DNA of 64,000 bases from Calothrix sp. PCC 7716 (GTDB lineage Bacteria; Cyanobacteriota; Cyanobacteriia; Cyanobacteriales; Nostocaceae). Shown here piece after piece: positions 35,455 to 45,202 of this stretch (position 1 is the stretch's first letter; each line of letters opens with the position of its first letter). The stretch covers positions 124,001 to 188,000 of the forward strand of contig NZ_AP025018.1 of NCBI RefSeq assembly GCF_019977735.1, read 5' to 3'. A model generated the notes under the pieces. The model saw nothing but the letters and a program-made list of their open reading frames with translations. It was not told the origin of the DNA and made no database searches. The translations under genes were made by a program, and so were the position numbers.

Positions 35455-36088
35455 TTTTTACCTCTAAAATATTTTTGAGTTTTTTTGATTGTCTCACAAG
35501 TGTCCAGGCGCGCGTAAAGCAGACTAATAACTTATGTTTAGTTTTATAAAAAGCTCAAAATCAAGTATTCATAAGCTATTTAACCTATTAATTAGTTAGT
35601 AATATAAGTTTATTTATTAATATTTAATTACTAATATTTTGCATTTGTCAAATTTAATGTCATAATTTTAACTGCGTACAAGCCAAATTAAGTTTCAATA
35701 CGTGTGTCAAATAAAATACACAGTCAATCGAGATGGTATCGATTCAATTTTCTGTTTTTGCAGTGCAGCTTCACACTACACAGACGCTATGCAAACACTT
35801 TTTGCTCATTATTTAAAACACTTCCATTACATAAGCTCCTTAAGAGTAGGCGCCACCAGTAATTATTTTTAGAAAATAGCGTTTTACGTAACATTACTAT
35901 ACTTGCATATAAAATTTATTGTTAACTATACTTAGTAGTTATTTTTTTATTACTGTTATATTTGTGCGCTTTTATTTTCTTTTTACGAGTTTTCCGGTTA
36001 GACGAAAAATATAAGCTTACTTGAACTATGTCAGTATTTATATTTACTCATAGCAGTCAGTACATATGTAGTATTTGATGCGACATTC
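35455..36088. other. AT-rich non-coding arm of the mobile element
   Basis: About 630 bp between the transposase start and the right inverted repeat. Very AT-rich, no convincing coding frame. It contains one GGCGCC site near 35850. Confidence 0.5.
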
Positions 36089-36106
36089 TGAAGTGCGGAA
36101 TGTGGG

Positions 36107-36444
36107 ATACAATCGACTTGCAGACGTTGCAGCGATTCGTCTATTTGTTTTGCAGCTGCTTGCTTGGAACGACCGTCTATTTTCGTCATTAAGAATACTT
36201 TGTCGCGGTAGCTATCGCGCAGCGCTTTCCCCATACGAGTCTCACTGACTCCATCGTTGTAATCCCAACAGTTATCCATAAAGGTAATGCCGCGATCAAT
36301 TGCCGCGCGAACAATCCGGATACCTAGTTCCTCGTCAACATGCTTCAAGCCGATATGCCAACCACCCAATCCAATGGCAGAAACCCTCTCTCCTGTATTG
36401 CCTAATTCTCGGTATAGCATTTCTCTTGACGTACTTCCTAACAT
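36107..36444 (-). pseudogene. 3'-truncated aldo/keto reductase
   Basis: A strong AAGGAG site precedes the ATG at 36444. The 113 codons show the family N-terminus: RELGNTGERVSAIGLGGWHI, then DRGITFMDNCWDYNDGVSE with catalytic Asp/Tyr, and FLMTKIDGR with catalytic Lys. Similarity ends at LQRLQVDCI, exactly where the 18-bp element end begins; the frame runs on to 36031 with unrelated residues. About two thirds of the enzyme, including the substrate and most NADPH-binding parts, is missing. Confidence 0.85.
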
Positions 36445-36994
36445 TCTATTCTCCTTGCATTCAAAAATCTCGTTGTTATTTGCGTTTTATCGGGTAAATC
36501 TATTTGTCTCCAAAAGAGTAATTTTATTAAACCTATATTCTATTGAGAGCAATCAAGATTCATCATACGGAAGTTATAAGTAATTCATCTGACAATTGAA
36601 AATTGAGTTAACATGCTAAATTCATCTTCTTAAAGACATAAAAAAGACTTCTAGCAAGCTATTGAAGATATATTTAAATTAAATAACCTGGCTATAATCG
36701 TAATAAATATGACATAATATCAACCGTATTAATTCGGTCTTTGCAACGTGCTTTTTAACAAAGGCGCCGTAGAAACCTGACTTTTTAGTCAATATTCTTT
36801 AAGGGACTTACAAAAATTTAATTCTCCATGTTGTGGAATGGGCATCCTTGCCCGTTCTTTATCTAGGGCGGGCAAGGATGCCCACCCCACAAGAAAATTT
36901 TGGAGATTTTTTTATTTGGATATTTTAATTTTTACCCATTAATTGAATATAATATTCGACACCTACGTCATAAGTCATAAATTACTAAAATCAA
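36445..36994. other. Intergenic region with a repeat
   Basis: About 550 bp between divergent genes. It contains a family-C palindrome (36831-36893) and one GGCGCC near 36764. No gene recognised. Confidence 0.5.
36831..36893. repeat. Interspersed palindrome, family C
   Basis: Arms TTGTGGAATGGGCATCCTTG and GCAAGGATGCCCACCCCACA flank a ~20-bp centre. The element can form a long hairpin. Confidence 0.85.
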
Positions 36995-38095
36995 ATGTCC
37001 GAATTTTTATCTCGTAGACAATTCCTCAATTCCACAACAACTGCTTTAGCTGGTCTCTCTAGCTTTACTTTGGCTAGTTTACTTCGCAATAGTTCGCTGT
37101 CAGCAGCAGACAAAGTTATAAAAAATCTCGAAGCGCAAGTTCCTGTGTTGATGCGAAAAGCTTTGATACCTGGTCTTTCTATTGCAGTGATAAGAAACGG
37201 TGAAGTTTTCTGGAGTCGAGGTTTTGGTGTTACTAATCAAGTTAATAAAAAACCTGTTAATAATGACACTATATTTGCTGCTGCTTCGTTGAGTAAACCA
37301 TTTGTTGGTTATGCTGCGCTAAAAATGATTGAGCGAGGTCAGCTTGAATTAGATAAACCTTTATCTGAATATACTGCTAAACCTTATATTTCTGACCCTC
37401 GTTTAAAATTAATCACTCTAAGAAGAGTTTTATCGCATACTACTGGTTTTCCTAATTGGAGTGGTGATGCTCCTTTACGAATTTTAAGGGCGCCTGGTAC
37501 GAAGTTCGTTTATTCTGGAGAGGGGTTTCTATATTTACAACACGTAATTGAAGAAATTACCCAAATACCTTTAGCCCAATATTTACAGCAAAATTTCTTA
37601 GACCCTTTAGGAATGAAGAGTAGTAGCTTCATTTGGCAACCTACTTATAATACAACTGCTTCTGATGGACACGACCGTCAAGGAAAACCCAAACCTATGG
37701 GTAAACCTCAGAAAGCAAGTGCTGCGGGTAGTTTACGCACTACTGCTAATGATTATGCTAAGTTTATTATTGCCATGATGGCGCCGGGAAAAGTTGATAG
37801 TCCAAAACTTAGTGAAGCTAGTTTGAAAAATATGCTCAGTCCCCAAATTAAGATTAATCAGAAACTCGACTGGGGTTTGGGTTGGGGATTAGAAAAAGCT
37901 TCTAATGGGAATTTCTTTTGGCATTGGGGTGATTTAGTTACGTTCAAAAGTATTACTGTTGCTTCTTTTGATTTAGGCGCCGGAATTGTGATATTAACTA
38001 ATAGTCAGAACGGTTTAAAAATAAGCAAAAATATTGTCCAGCAAGCGATTGGCGGACAACATCCTGCTTTTGATTTTTGGATGATTGAGTATTAG
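36995..38095 (+). CDS. Tat-exported serine hydrolase, class C beta-lactamase family
   Basis: 366 residues. The N-terminus SRRQFLNSTTTALAGLSSFT is a twin-arginine signal, so export of a folded protein is likely. The domain (~residues 45-360) carries SLSK (SxxK nucleophile and base), YSG in KFVYSGEGF (YxN position) and HWGD (KTG-equivalent HxG). These fit beta-lactamase class C/esterase/D-aminopeptidase relatives. Substrate cannot be told from sequence. Stands alone. Confidence 0.88.
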   Translation: MSEFLSRRQFLNSTTTALAGLSSFTLASLLRNSSLSAADKVIKNLEAQVPVLMRKALIPGLSIAVIRNGEVFWSRGFGVTNQVNKKPVNNDTIFAAASLSKPFVGYAALKMIERGQLELDKPLSEYTAKPYISDPRLKLITLRRVLSHTTGFPNWSGDAPLRILRAPGTKFVYSGEGFLYLQHVIEEITQIPLAQYLQQNFLDPLGMKSSSFIWQPTYNTTASDGHDRQGKPKPMGKPQKASAAGSLRTTANDYAKFIIAMMAPGKVDSPKLSEASLKNMLSPQIKINQKLDWGLGWGLEKASNGNFFWHWGDLVTFKSITVASFDLGAGIVILTNSQNGLKISKNIVQQAIGGQHPAFDFWMIEY

Positions 38096-38107
38096 CTTAT
38101 GCCAATT

Positions 38108-38132
38108 GTATGGTGGGCAGTGCCCACCTTAC
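38108..38132. repeat. Interspersed palindrome, family B
   Basis: GGTGGGCAGTGCCCACC core followed by TTAC. It lies between convergent genes and could form a terminator-like hairpin. Further copies at 55428 and 62208. Confidence 0.85.
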
Positions 38133-38135
38133 ATT

Positions 38136-39335
38136 CTATCTGCTAGCAATTTTTTTGGCTGCGGCTAACATTAAATTTGATTCATTGACGCCAAATTTAT
38201 AGCCAATGCCAAAATTCAAAGGTTCGATGCTTTTATTAGATTGATATACTTTTCTCAAGTCAGCTTGGTAGCTATTACTGAATAAACCGATGGGACGAGT
38301 GTAAGAACCATAAAATTTTAAATCCCATTGCGATGAAGCAAATGATTTGAGTGGCATTCCTGAGTCGTCTTGCAGTAAGTAATTGCTGCTTGCTAATATC
38401 AAGTTTCTTATTTCTGAGAAACTTTCATTGTGCATCAAATATGATGCAGCTTTGAGATAGGTAACTTTATTATCTAATTGATTGGCAAATTTGACAAACT
38501 CCGGTCGTTTTTTCAATCCATCGTTCAATAAATCGGTCGAAAAGTAGTATAAGTTACGAGCTTCAGATTCACCTTCAGGTACAAAGGCAATTTTTACTCC
38601 AGATACCATTCCCTTTTCAAATTGTTGTACTTTACCCTCTTTATCTAAACCTATATATTGGACATTCAAGATACGATTTTTAGTACGCGCGAGAAAAACG
38701 TACAAAATTGGTAGTACTCCTTGTTTTTGCAAGTCCACCTTCATATCGTTAGTACGGAAGAAGCTAAATTGCAGAAGTGCATACAGTGAGCTTCTTGCTT
38801 CCTGTAGCTTCATATTCTGCTGACTCTCACTCAAACTGGTAAAATCAGGAACATTACCTACTGGTTCTAAACCAGCTAGAACAAATTGTTTGGCTTTGGG
38901 AAACAGAGAATATGAGTATAAAAAATCGGGACCGCTGAAAGGATATAAAATTGTCGGAGAACTTGCGTTAACATCTTGTAGTTCTTTTGCCGTCCAATCT
39001 CTAACTTTTGTTAGTTGCTGTGTATCTAATTTTGACCAAGAAGCTTGGTAAAAGCTTTGATGATTTTGCCAGCTATTACCTTTTTGTAATGCTGCTAGTT
39101 TACTCTTTGCATCTACATTGATCCCAGCTAGAGTTCTTGCTGTATCTGTTAAAAGCTCTGATTTAGCTTCGTCAACCTTAAGACTTTGTTTAGGTTTAGT
39201 TTCTTTATTAGCGACTTGCTCATCAGATTTGCGTGCTTCATTATTATTTGCACTTTGGCAGGAAGTAGAGCAAAAAAGTAAAGCCGTTAAAGCTATACAA
39301 GCAGAAAATAATGAATAGTATTTCTTATTGTTCAT
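38136..39335 (-). CDS. Lipoprotein of unknown function
   Basis: 399 residues. N-terminal hydrophobic stretch and lipobox STSC (FSACIALTALLFCSTSC) mark a lipoprotein. A charged Asn/Lys-rich linker precedes a ~330-residue mature domain with conserved-looking PTILYPFSGPDFLYSYSLFP and LAGLEPVGNVPDF blocks. I do not recognise a named family. It lies 13 bp downstream of the permease gene on the same strand, so probably co-transcribed with it. Confidence 0.65.
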   Translation of the reverse strand: MNNKKYYSLFSACIALTALLFCSTSCQSANNNEARKSDEQVANKETKPKQSLKVDEAKSELLTDTARTLAGINVDAKSKLAALQKGNSWQNHQSFYQASWSKLDTQQLTKVRDWTAKELQDVNASSPTILYPFSGPDFLYSYSLFPKAKQFVLAGLEPVGNVPDFTSLSESQQNMKLQEARSSLYALLQFSFFRTNDMKVDLQKQGVLPILYVFLARTKNRILNVQYIGLDKEGKVQQFEKGMVSGVKIAFVPEGESEARNLYYFSTDLLNDGLKKRPEFVKFANQLDNKVTYLKAASYLMHNESFSEIRNLILASSNYLLQDDSGMPLKSFASSQWDLKFYGSYTRPIGLFSNSYQADLRKVYQSNKSIEPLNFGIGYKFGVNESNLMLAAAKKIASR

Positions 39336-39348
39336 AGTTGTAAGTTAG

Positions 39349-40668
39349 TTAAGATGCTTTGAGTTGCTTTCTCGCAACTAGTAAATATACAATGGCGCCA
39401 ATAAATAATGTGCCAATACCAGCTAGTGACTCAACGGGTTTATTCATGAGAATGAATACTAATATCCACAAACTGATAGCCAAAAAGATGATTGGTGTGA
39501 TGGGATAACCCCAGGTTAGATAGGGACGAGGTGCGTCGGGATATCTCAACCTGTAGACAAAAACTCCTAAAACTGTGATAAATGACGACAAATTTAAAGT
39601 AAAACCAAGATAGGTAATTACAGCCTCAAAGCTAGAAGTAATAAGTAAAACAATCACAATAGAGAGTTGTAGAAGAATCGCATAAAAAGGTGTTCCGCGA
39701 GAACTCTTCTTAGCAAGTATTTTAAATACAGGAATATCTTCTCCAATGATTTGGGTTACTCTTGGCCCTGCCAAAACCATCGAACTAATCGAAGAAATGA
39801 GACCGAAAGAAATGAACAACCCCATGAGTTTAGCTCCAGAGGAGCCAAAGATTTGAGTTGCTGCAATATAACCGACTTCTAATTGCCCCGCTAATTGACT
39901 AATTGGTGTGGTACGCAGGAAGGTCAAATTGAGCAGCAAGTATAACCCCATAACAATCAGGGTTCCAATAATTAAAGAGCGAGGTAAGTTCTTTTCTGGT
40001 TTTTCAACTTCGCTGGCTAGATACACCGCAGCATTCCAACCTGAATATGAGTAAGTTACATAAACAAGAGATATCGCAAACGGAGAACTGAATATCACGT
40101 TGAAGTCTGTACCAGATGGTAAAAATGTGAGTTCTTGAGGTTGGGTGAAAAATAAACCACACCCAATTACTACCACAATCAGCAGAACCTTGAGAATTGT
40201 GAATACCTGCTGAAAATAACTGCCAAATTTGATTGTGCTGGTATGAATCAGCGATACACCAATCACAACCATCAACCCGATTAGTTTTGCAGGCGCCTGT
40301 GGAAATACACTAGTGAAATATGCTCCTAATGCCATACCCGCAGCAGCTATTGGTGCGGCAAAACCCACAGTCACCGATATCCATCCCGACAAAAAGCCAA
40401 CCATTGGATGATAAATTCGAGATAAGTAATAATACTCACCTCCCGACCGTGGCATTGCTGCTCCAAGTTCTCCATAAGCTAAGGCGCCGCAAATCGCAAA
40501 AACTCCACCTACTACCCATAAGAATAGAAGAGCGAAACCTGACTTAATACCTTCTAATTGAAAGCCTAAGCTAGTAAATACACCGATGCCAATCATGTTA
40601 GCTACAACTATACATATGGCTGTAAATAAGTTAATACCCTTAGACTGTTCCTGTTGATGTAAAGACAT
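39349..40668 (-). CDS. APC-family amino acid permease
   Basis: 439 residues with ~12 membrane helices. The first helix contains VANMIGIGVFTSLG, the substrate-binding unwound segment of APC/LAT transporters, and the loop GGEYYYLSRIYHPMVGFLSG is also family-typical. It should import amino acids or related amines through the plasma membrane; specificity unknown. It is followed closely by a lipoprotein gene. Confidence 0.9.
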   Translation of the reverse strand: MSLHQQEQSKGINLFTAICIVVANMIGIGVFTSLGFQLEGIKSGFALLFLWVVGGVFAICGALAYGELGAAMPRSGGEYYYLSRIYHPMVGFLSGWISVTVGFAAPIAAAGMALGAYFTSVFPQAPAKLIGLMVVIGVSLIHTSTIKFGSYFQQVFTILKVLLIVVVIGCGLFFTQPQELTFLPSGTDFNVIFSSPFAISLVYVTYSYSGWNAAVYLASEVEKPEKNLPRSLIIGTLIVMGLYLLLNLTFLRTTPISQLAGQLEVGYIAATQIFGSSGAKLMGLFISFGLISSISSMVLAGPRVTQIIGEDIPVFKILAKKSSRGTPFYAILLQLSIVIVLLITSSFEAVITYLGFTLNLSSFITVLGVFVYRLRYPDAPRPYLTWGYPITPIIFLAISLWILVFILMNKPVESLAGIGTLFIGAIVYLLVARKQLKAS

Positions 40669-41090
40669 TTCATTTTTTTACGTATTAACACGCAACACAT
40701 ATTTTAAAATCAGTATTTTTTAGTACCAATTTCTTCTCATACTGTTGTATGCCATAAAAAAGCAATATGCCAAGTATCCCGCTAATATTATTAAATCGCG
40801 CTGATGCACAGACTATATAGAAGGATTTCTGAAATATGGCGCCATCAAAACAGGGTTACATGAGCGTGGTTTGTTTATGGGGCTATCGCATGTACACTAA
40901 ATTCTCTTTCTTACAACGGATTTCAAAAGCTAATACTTTATTCGTTTCTGCATCAACTATTTTTTTGGCTTTTGCATCTCGCTTGCAATAAGCCATTCCA
41001 AAATCTGCCCCTTTGGTAAATTCACCTCTACATCCTACTAGGTATTATATTGTTTCAATTCAGATTTTTGATATAAAACCTAAAATCCTC

Positions 41091-41121
41091 TTGACTCTGT
41101 CCCTATGGGAGGGTGTGTACT
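41091..41121 (+). promoter_or_regulatory. MerR-type promoter/operator, apparently orphan
   Basis: TTGACT (-35-like) at 41091 is separated by 19 bp from TGTACT (-10-like) at 41116. The over-long spacer contains the imperfect dyad ACTCTGTCCC tat GGGAGGGTGT (7 of 10 positions match). An over-long spacer with this ACTCT...AGGGTGT dyad is the mark of MerR-family activated promoters. No MerR gene or transporter follows within the window's next 500 bp. Confidence 0.5.
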
Positions 41122-41216
41122 TGAAATATACACTCCTTCTGAGGCGCCTGAAGTAATGCACTCAAATTGGTGACTTTTCTAAACTTCATAGAAATCGAAG
41201 TAAAAAATGCGTAGAT

Positions 41217-41248
41217 GTAGAGACGCTTCCTTCCTATCGCGTCTCTAC
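41217..41248. repeat. Interspersed palindrome, family A
   Basis: Arms GTAGAGACGC and GCGTCTCTAC flank a diverged 12-bp centre. Related to the perfect copy at 23187. Confidence 0.8.
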
Positions 41249-41652
41249 AACGTATAATACTTCATTCAAATCAAGCTTATGCTGCTCTACTTGCTTGGGT
41301 CGAGGCAAATGGGTATAGCGTTGTTGGTGCGGAATGTGGGTTACATAGTAGGTGGTGGCGAGCAAGATAATGATTCTTATGTTACTGAGGTTCAGTTTCT
41401 TGTTGAAAAGTCTGAAGTTGTGATTGGCGCCAAGTGATATTAACATTATTGCCTTAATCGTAGAACTATTAGCACGAAACGCGCGATTTAACTATGACTA
41501 TTTTTTAGGTTATTGCTGTTTAAATGCACGTTATTTATCTATAAATCCAATATTTTTAGTATCAAATTTTTGCAACCAGCTTAAGTCCTCAGCTTATAGT
41601 TTCATACTGCTGAAGTGATAATATGATTTTATAAAATAATGGTAATTTTCGT

Positions 41653-42777
41653 ATGGTACAGCTTTCTCCAATATATATAAACAAAGAAAAAACAAAGAAT
41701 AGGATTTATTATTACGATGCGATTAAAGCTTTGGCTATCTATTTGGTTTGTATATATCATTACAACGATCTTAATACCAATATTCTCAACAATCCCAATT
41801 TTGGAGTCTATATAAATTACTATTTTTATGGCACTTCAAGCATTGCAGTTCCATTATTTTTTATGGTAAATGGGGCTTTGTTATTGAATAAACCATACAA
41901 TCTTAGAAGCCATTTTAAAAAAGTACTTTATCTATATATCCTGGTTTCTGTGTGGAGTTTTATTTACTCAGTAATATTTATTCCCATTGAAGGAGTTTCA
42001 TATTCTATAAAAGAGTTCTTGATGGCATGGTTTTTTCTGAAAGAAGGAACAAGTGACCATTTATGGTTTTTGAAAGCATTAATATCGGTATATTTGCTAT
42101 TTCCATTTATCAAGGAATTTTATGATGTTCCAGGGCGTAAGCTTCTAAAATTATTTTGCTGTATCGTTTTTGTTTTTTCTTTCGGTAACTTATTTTTGAT
42201 TAGCTTGTTAAACTCAGCCAAATTTGTTTTTGGTTCTAATTATCTTAATGATAATTCTTTTGATTTCTTTCCTATGGTAAATCCATTTGGAAACTACAGC
42301 TATACTTTGTTTTACTTTATTGTTGGCGCCATTCTCTCTGAACAAATCAAAAGCAACAAAATCAATGTGTCAACCAGAGTGCTAGTCACATCTTTTTTCA
42401 CTGCTTTATTTGTGTTATTTCTGTACGGCGTTTTAATGACTGTTTCATCCAATACTTTTTATGACACTGTGTGGAATGGCTATTATTCTATAATGACACT
42501 AATTATGTCAGTTTCTACTTTTGTGTTTTTTTCTAAGCTCAGTTATGCAAATGACAAGGTTAATAACTATTTGGCAATAATTGGTGCTAGTACGCTCGGT
42601 ATATATTTTGTTCATAGATTTGTAGGCGCCGTAACTATTCCATATTTTCGTAAGTTAAGTTTATCCAACGGTTTGATGTTAAATGTTTTTTATGGTTTGT
42701 TGTTGGTGCTTGGTTCGTTATTGATTGTGCTTTTGCTTAAAAAGTTACCGCTTCTGAGAAAAATGGTAAATATTTAA
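41653..42777 (+). CDS. Acyltransferase-3 family membrane protein
   Basis: 374 residues with ~10 membrane helices. The N-terminal YYDAIKALAIYLVCIYHYND has the conserved His of the Acyltransferase_3 (OafA/WecH) family; helix 3-4 carries DHLWFLKALISVYLLFPF, also family-typical. It probably O-acylates a cell-surface polysaccharide from acyl-CoA at the plasma membrane. Atypically AT-rich relative to its neighbours. No partner gene nearby. Confidence 0.88.
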   Translation: MVQLSPIYINKEKTKNRIYYYDAIKALAIYLVCIYHYNDLNTNILNNPNFGVYINYYFYGTSSIAVPLFFMVNGALLLNKPYNLRSHFKKVLYLYILVSVWSFIYSVIFIPIEGVSYSIKEFLMAWFFLKEGTSDHLWFLKALISVYLLFPFIKEFYDVPGRKLLKLFCCIVFVFSFGNLFLISLLNSAKFVFGSNYLNDNSFDFFPMVNPFGNYSYTLFYFIVGAILSEQIKSNKINVSTRVLVTSFFTALFVLFLYGVLMTVSSNTFYDTVWNGYYSIMTLIMSVSTFVFFSKLSYANDKVNNYLAIIGASTLGIYFVHRFVGAVTIPYFRKLSLSNGLMLNVFYGLLLVLGSLLIVLLLKKLPLLRKMVNI

Positions 42778-42780
42778 GTC

Positions 42781-42860
42781 ACATCTTGTGGGATGAAGTA
42801 GCATCTTGTGGGATGGAGTAGCATCTTGTGGGATGGAGTAGCATCTTGTGGGATGGGCAT
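42781..42860. repeat. 20-bp tandem repeat
   Basis: Four copies of GCATCTTGTGGGATGGAGTA, the last running into the family-C element at 42845. The unit is derived from the left arm of that element, so it arose by slippage or stepwise amplification of one arm. Confidence 0.85.
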
Positions 42861-42920
42861 CCTTGCCCGTCTCTTTAATTAACAATCTTGTAAGGCGGGC
42901 AGGGATGCCCGCTCCACAAG
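42845..42920. repeat. Interspersed palindrome, family C
   Basis: Arms CTTGTGGGATGGGCATCC and GGGATGCCCGCTCCACAAG enclose a ~40-bp AT-rich loop. Placed directly after the acyltransferase stop. Confidence 0.85.
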
Positions 42921-43113
42921 ACAAGATGAACAATTATATTTTTTGTAAGTGAAGCGTAGGCGACTTGATTAACTGTTAAGAAATGCTAAATTAAGTTTAT
43001 GAACGCAAAAAAATATGGACCAGGAGTTAATGCCTCCTAGTCCTTTTAAAAAAGCGGGTCAACCGCTACCAATGTAGGTTAACCCGTGCAGCTTTGGGAA
43101 CGCGCAGAAATGC

Positions 43114-43464
43114 TTATTGCAGTACCAACTTAACGTTAGCGTTTTGCAAACCGCGTTGCTTAACTTCTGATAATGTTTTGTTTACAGCGTACTTTTGGTT
43201 AATCGAGTTGATTAATTCGGTTTGGTTGTGCTTTTTAGCAACGCCCCAAAGGTCTGCAATCAAGTCGAAGGAACCATCGCTGTTGCGTGACCAACCTAAG
43301 TCATATTCGCCTTCAAGAACAGCAACGATATCAGAGCGAACGCGCTGACCGTTGTAACCACGAACATCTGCTTCGGTTTTAACGGAAATACCTAGGTCAC
43401 GCAGTGATGCTTTGAGGATTTCTGCGTCGGTGATTTTGGTGCGGAGTGTGCTAAAATGAGACAT
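43114..43464 (-). CDS. Ycf35-like DUF1257 protein
   Basis: 116 residues from ATG 43464, chosen because a GGAGGA ribosome-binding site lies just upstream (rejecting the longer start at 43479). The start MSHFSTLRTKITD, then GYNGQR and VAVLEGEYDLGWSRNSDG, matches DUF1257, the family of plastid Ycf35. Its function is not established. It lies downstream of the Ycf46-like gene on the same strand; both are conserved in cyanobacteria and plastids of red algae. Confidence 0.88.
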   Translation of the reverse strand: MSHFSTLRTKITDAEILKASLRDLGISVKTEADVRGYNGQRVRSDIVAVLEGEYDLGWSRNSDGSFDLIADLWGVAKKHNQTELINSINQKYAVNKTLSEVKQRGLQNANVKLVLQ

Positions 43465-43607
43465 TTGGGTTTCCTCCAAAGAGAAGATAGATAATTTAAG
43501 ACGTTTCTATCGTTCGTCGCAGCTTAAATGTATTAAGTTGCGGCTTTTTTCGTTCGGCGCTAGCTTTTGAGACTAGCCTTTCCCCCTGTGGTAGCAGAGG
43601 AAAGCTT

Positions 43608-45119
43608 TTAGAACTCCATTCGCTGATATTCAGCTACGGAGGACGCTGCTGGTCTAGCACGCTGTCTTGCCCAGTCTCGCAGGGCTGTTACCTGCTCTTG
43701 CATCGTTCGAGACAATGGCAATGTGGCTTTTAGTGCAGCAATAATATCTAGTTGTGTGAACTCGCGGTCTTGGGCGAATGCTTCGTACATCGCTGCGACT
43801 AACGCTTGTTCAATTTCTGCTCCCGAAAATCCATCGGACATCTTCGCCAGTTGTTGTAGGTCGAAGCGGGATATGTCTGTCCGGCGTTTCGTTAGGTGAA
43901 TTCTGTATATATCTTGACGTTCTTCGGGCGTAGGTAAGTCTACGAAGAATATTTCGTCAAAACGTCCTTTCCGCAAGAATTCTCCTGGCAATCTTTCAAC
44001 TCGGTTGGCTGTTGCCATCACGAATACTGGAGATTTTTTCTCTTGCATCCAGGTTAAAAATGAACCGAAGATTCGACTTGATGTTCCGCCATCGGAGTCA
44101 CCGGAACCCGAACTGCCTGCAAACGATTTATCTAACTCATCGATAAACAATATCGCTGGAGAAATTGATTCGGCTGTTTTTAATGCGTTCCGCAAGTTAG
44201 CCTCTGAACGACCAACCATTGAACCATCATACACTCTTCCCATATCTAAGCGTAACAGTGGCAGACCCCACAACCGAGAAGTTGTTTTGGCTATTAACGA
44301 TTTACCACATCCAGGAACACCTAGTATTAACATCCCTTTTGGTTGGGGTAGTCCATACTCTCTGGCTCTTTCGGTAAATGCATTCGAGCGCTGTGTTAAC
44401 CACTTCTTCAGCTCTTCTAACCCACCTACCGCGTCAATGGTTTCATCTTCTTCAATGTATTCTAAAATACCATTGCGTCGGATTAACTGTTTTTTCTCAG
44501 ATAATACTATATCTACTTCATCTTCCGTCAGGCGCCCTGTAGTTACCTGTGCCTTACGGTAGACTTTTTCAGCTTCGTCTTTTGTTAAACCTAAAGCTGC
44601 TCGTAAAAGCTTTTCTCTTGCTTCAGTTGTTAAGCGACGACCGCGATTTTGATCTATGTGATATGTTAAAACTTTATTTAATTCACCCATATCTGGGAGT
44701 TGGAAGTCAAGAACTACTACTTCTTTCTCCAACTCAATGGGCACTTGCTGCATCGGCGACATTAATATAATATTTTTATTAGTACCTTTGAAGGATGCTA
44801 TGGCATCGCGCAAAGACCTGGTTGTCGCAGGTGCATCAATAAATGGATGTAAATCTTTAAGTATAAATATAGCAGGTTCTTTCTGGCGAATTATCCACTC
44901 AATCGCCGCTTCGGGTGAAACGGTATTGTGCTGGGTTACATTTCTTGGCTGACCGTACTCAACTATTCCGTGAGTTACTGTCCACACATATACCCGCCGT
45001 TGCGGCTTCGAGGACTGGGCAATTGCAGAAATTGATAGCTCTGCCCGCTCTTCCTCTGAGGTCACAAGATATATTAGGGGGTACTGAGCCTGAATTAGAA
45101 TGTTTAGCTCTTCTTTCAT
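43608..45119 (-). CDS. Ycf46-like AAA+ ATPase
   Basis: 503 residues. The N-terminal ~220 residues are a divergent RecA-like fold starting LNILIQAQYPLIYLVTSEEE. The C-terminal AAA+ module has Walker A GVPGCGKSLIAK, Walker B ILFIDELDKS, sensor-1 MATANR and arginine-finger-region RKGRFDEI. This is the arrangement of plastid Ycf46, reported in cyanobacteria to affect photosynthesis-related carbon uptake; exact role unsettled. An imperfect GCTAG/CTAGC hairpin lies downstream (43559-43580). Confidence 0.92.
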   Translation of the reverse strand: MKEELNILIQAQYPLIYLVTSEEERAELSISAIAQSSKPQRRVYVWTVTHGIVEYGQPRNVTQHNTVSPEAAIEWIIRQKEPAIFILKDLHPFIDAPATTRSLRDAIASFKGTNKNIILMSPMQQVPIELEKEVVVLDFQLPDMGELNKVLTYHIDQNRGRRLTTEAREKLLRAALGLTKDEAEKVYRKAQVTTGRLTEDEVDIVLSEKKQLIRRNGILEYIEEDETIDAVGGLEELKKWLTQRSNAFTERAREYGLPQPKGMLILGVPGCGKSLIAKTTSRLWGLPLLRLDMGRVYDGSMVGRSEANLRNALKTAESISPAILFIDELDKSFAGSSGSGDSDGGTSSRIFGSFLTWMQEKKSPVFVMATANRVERLPGEFLRKGRFDEIFFVDLPTPEERQDIYRIHLTKRRTDISRFDLQQLAKMSDGFSGAEIEQALVAAMYEAFAQDREFTQLDIIAALKATLPLSRTMQEQVTALRDWARQRARPAASSVAEYQRMEF

Positions 45120-45202
45120 ACATCGACCTTCTTGAGACCTGGACTGAGACTTTAGAACACCGCGTGTACTCTACTTTTGGCGCCGGAATAAAAGTTTGTC
45201 AC

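Larger units (their letters stand above)
33559..36106. mobile_element. 2.55-kb element with 18-bp inverted ends and IS1634-type transposase
   Basis: The left end (33559-33576) and right end (36089-36106) are perfect inverses of TGAAGTGCGGAATGTGGG. Inside are a 554-residue transposase gene and AT-rich non-coding flanks (~210 bp left, ~630 bp right). Both bordering genes are cut exactly at the repeats: a nuclease lacking its 5' end on the left and an aldo/keto reductase lacking its 3' end on the right. No target duplication is visible. It may be a composite or a nested IS. Confidence 0.65.
40669..41652. other. Long intergenic region with regulatory-like site and repeat
   Basis: Nearly 1 kb without a supported gene. 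It contains a MerR-type promoter (41091-41121), a family-A palindrome (41217-41248) and three GGCGCC sites. It also contains a partial copy (TGCGGAATGTGGG near 41330) of the inverted-repeat end of the element at 33559. Likely an accumulation of decayed sequence. Confidence 0.5.

Noticed and set aside
41234-41446. 70-residue minus-strand frame
   Set aside because: Runs through a family-A palindrome and other repeat sequence and has no ribosome-binding site or recognisable domain.
42745-42933. 62-residue minus-strand frame with HPTRC repeats
   Set aside because: Translation of the 20-bp tandem repeat and family-C element.
44005-44562. 185-residue plus-strand frame
   Set aside because: Antisense shadow of the Ycf46-like ATPase, whose motifs are unambiguous.
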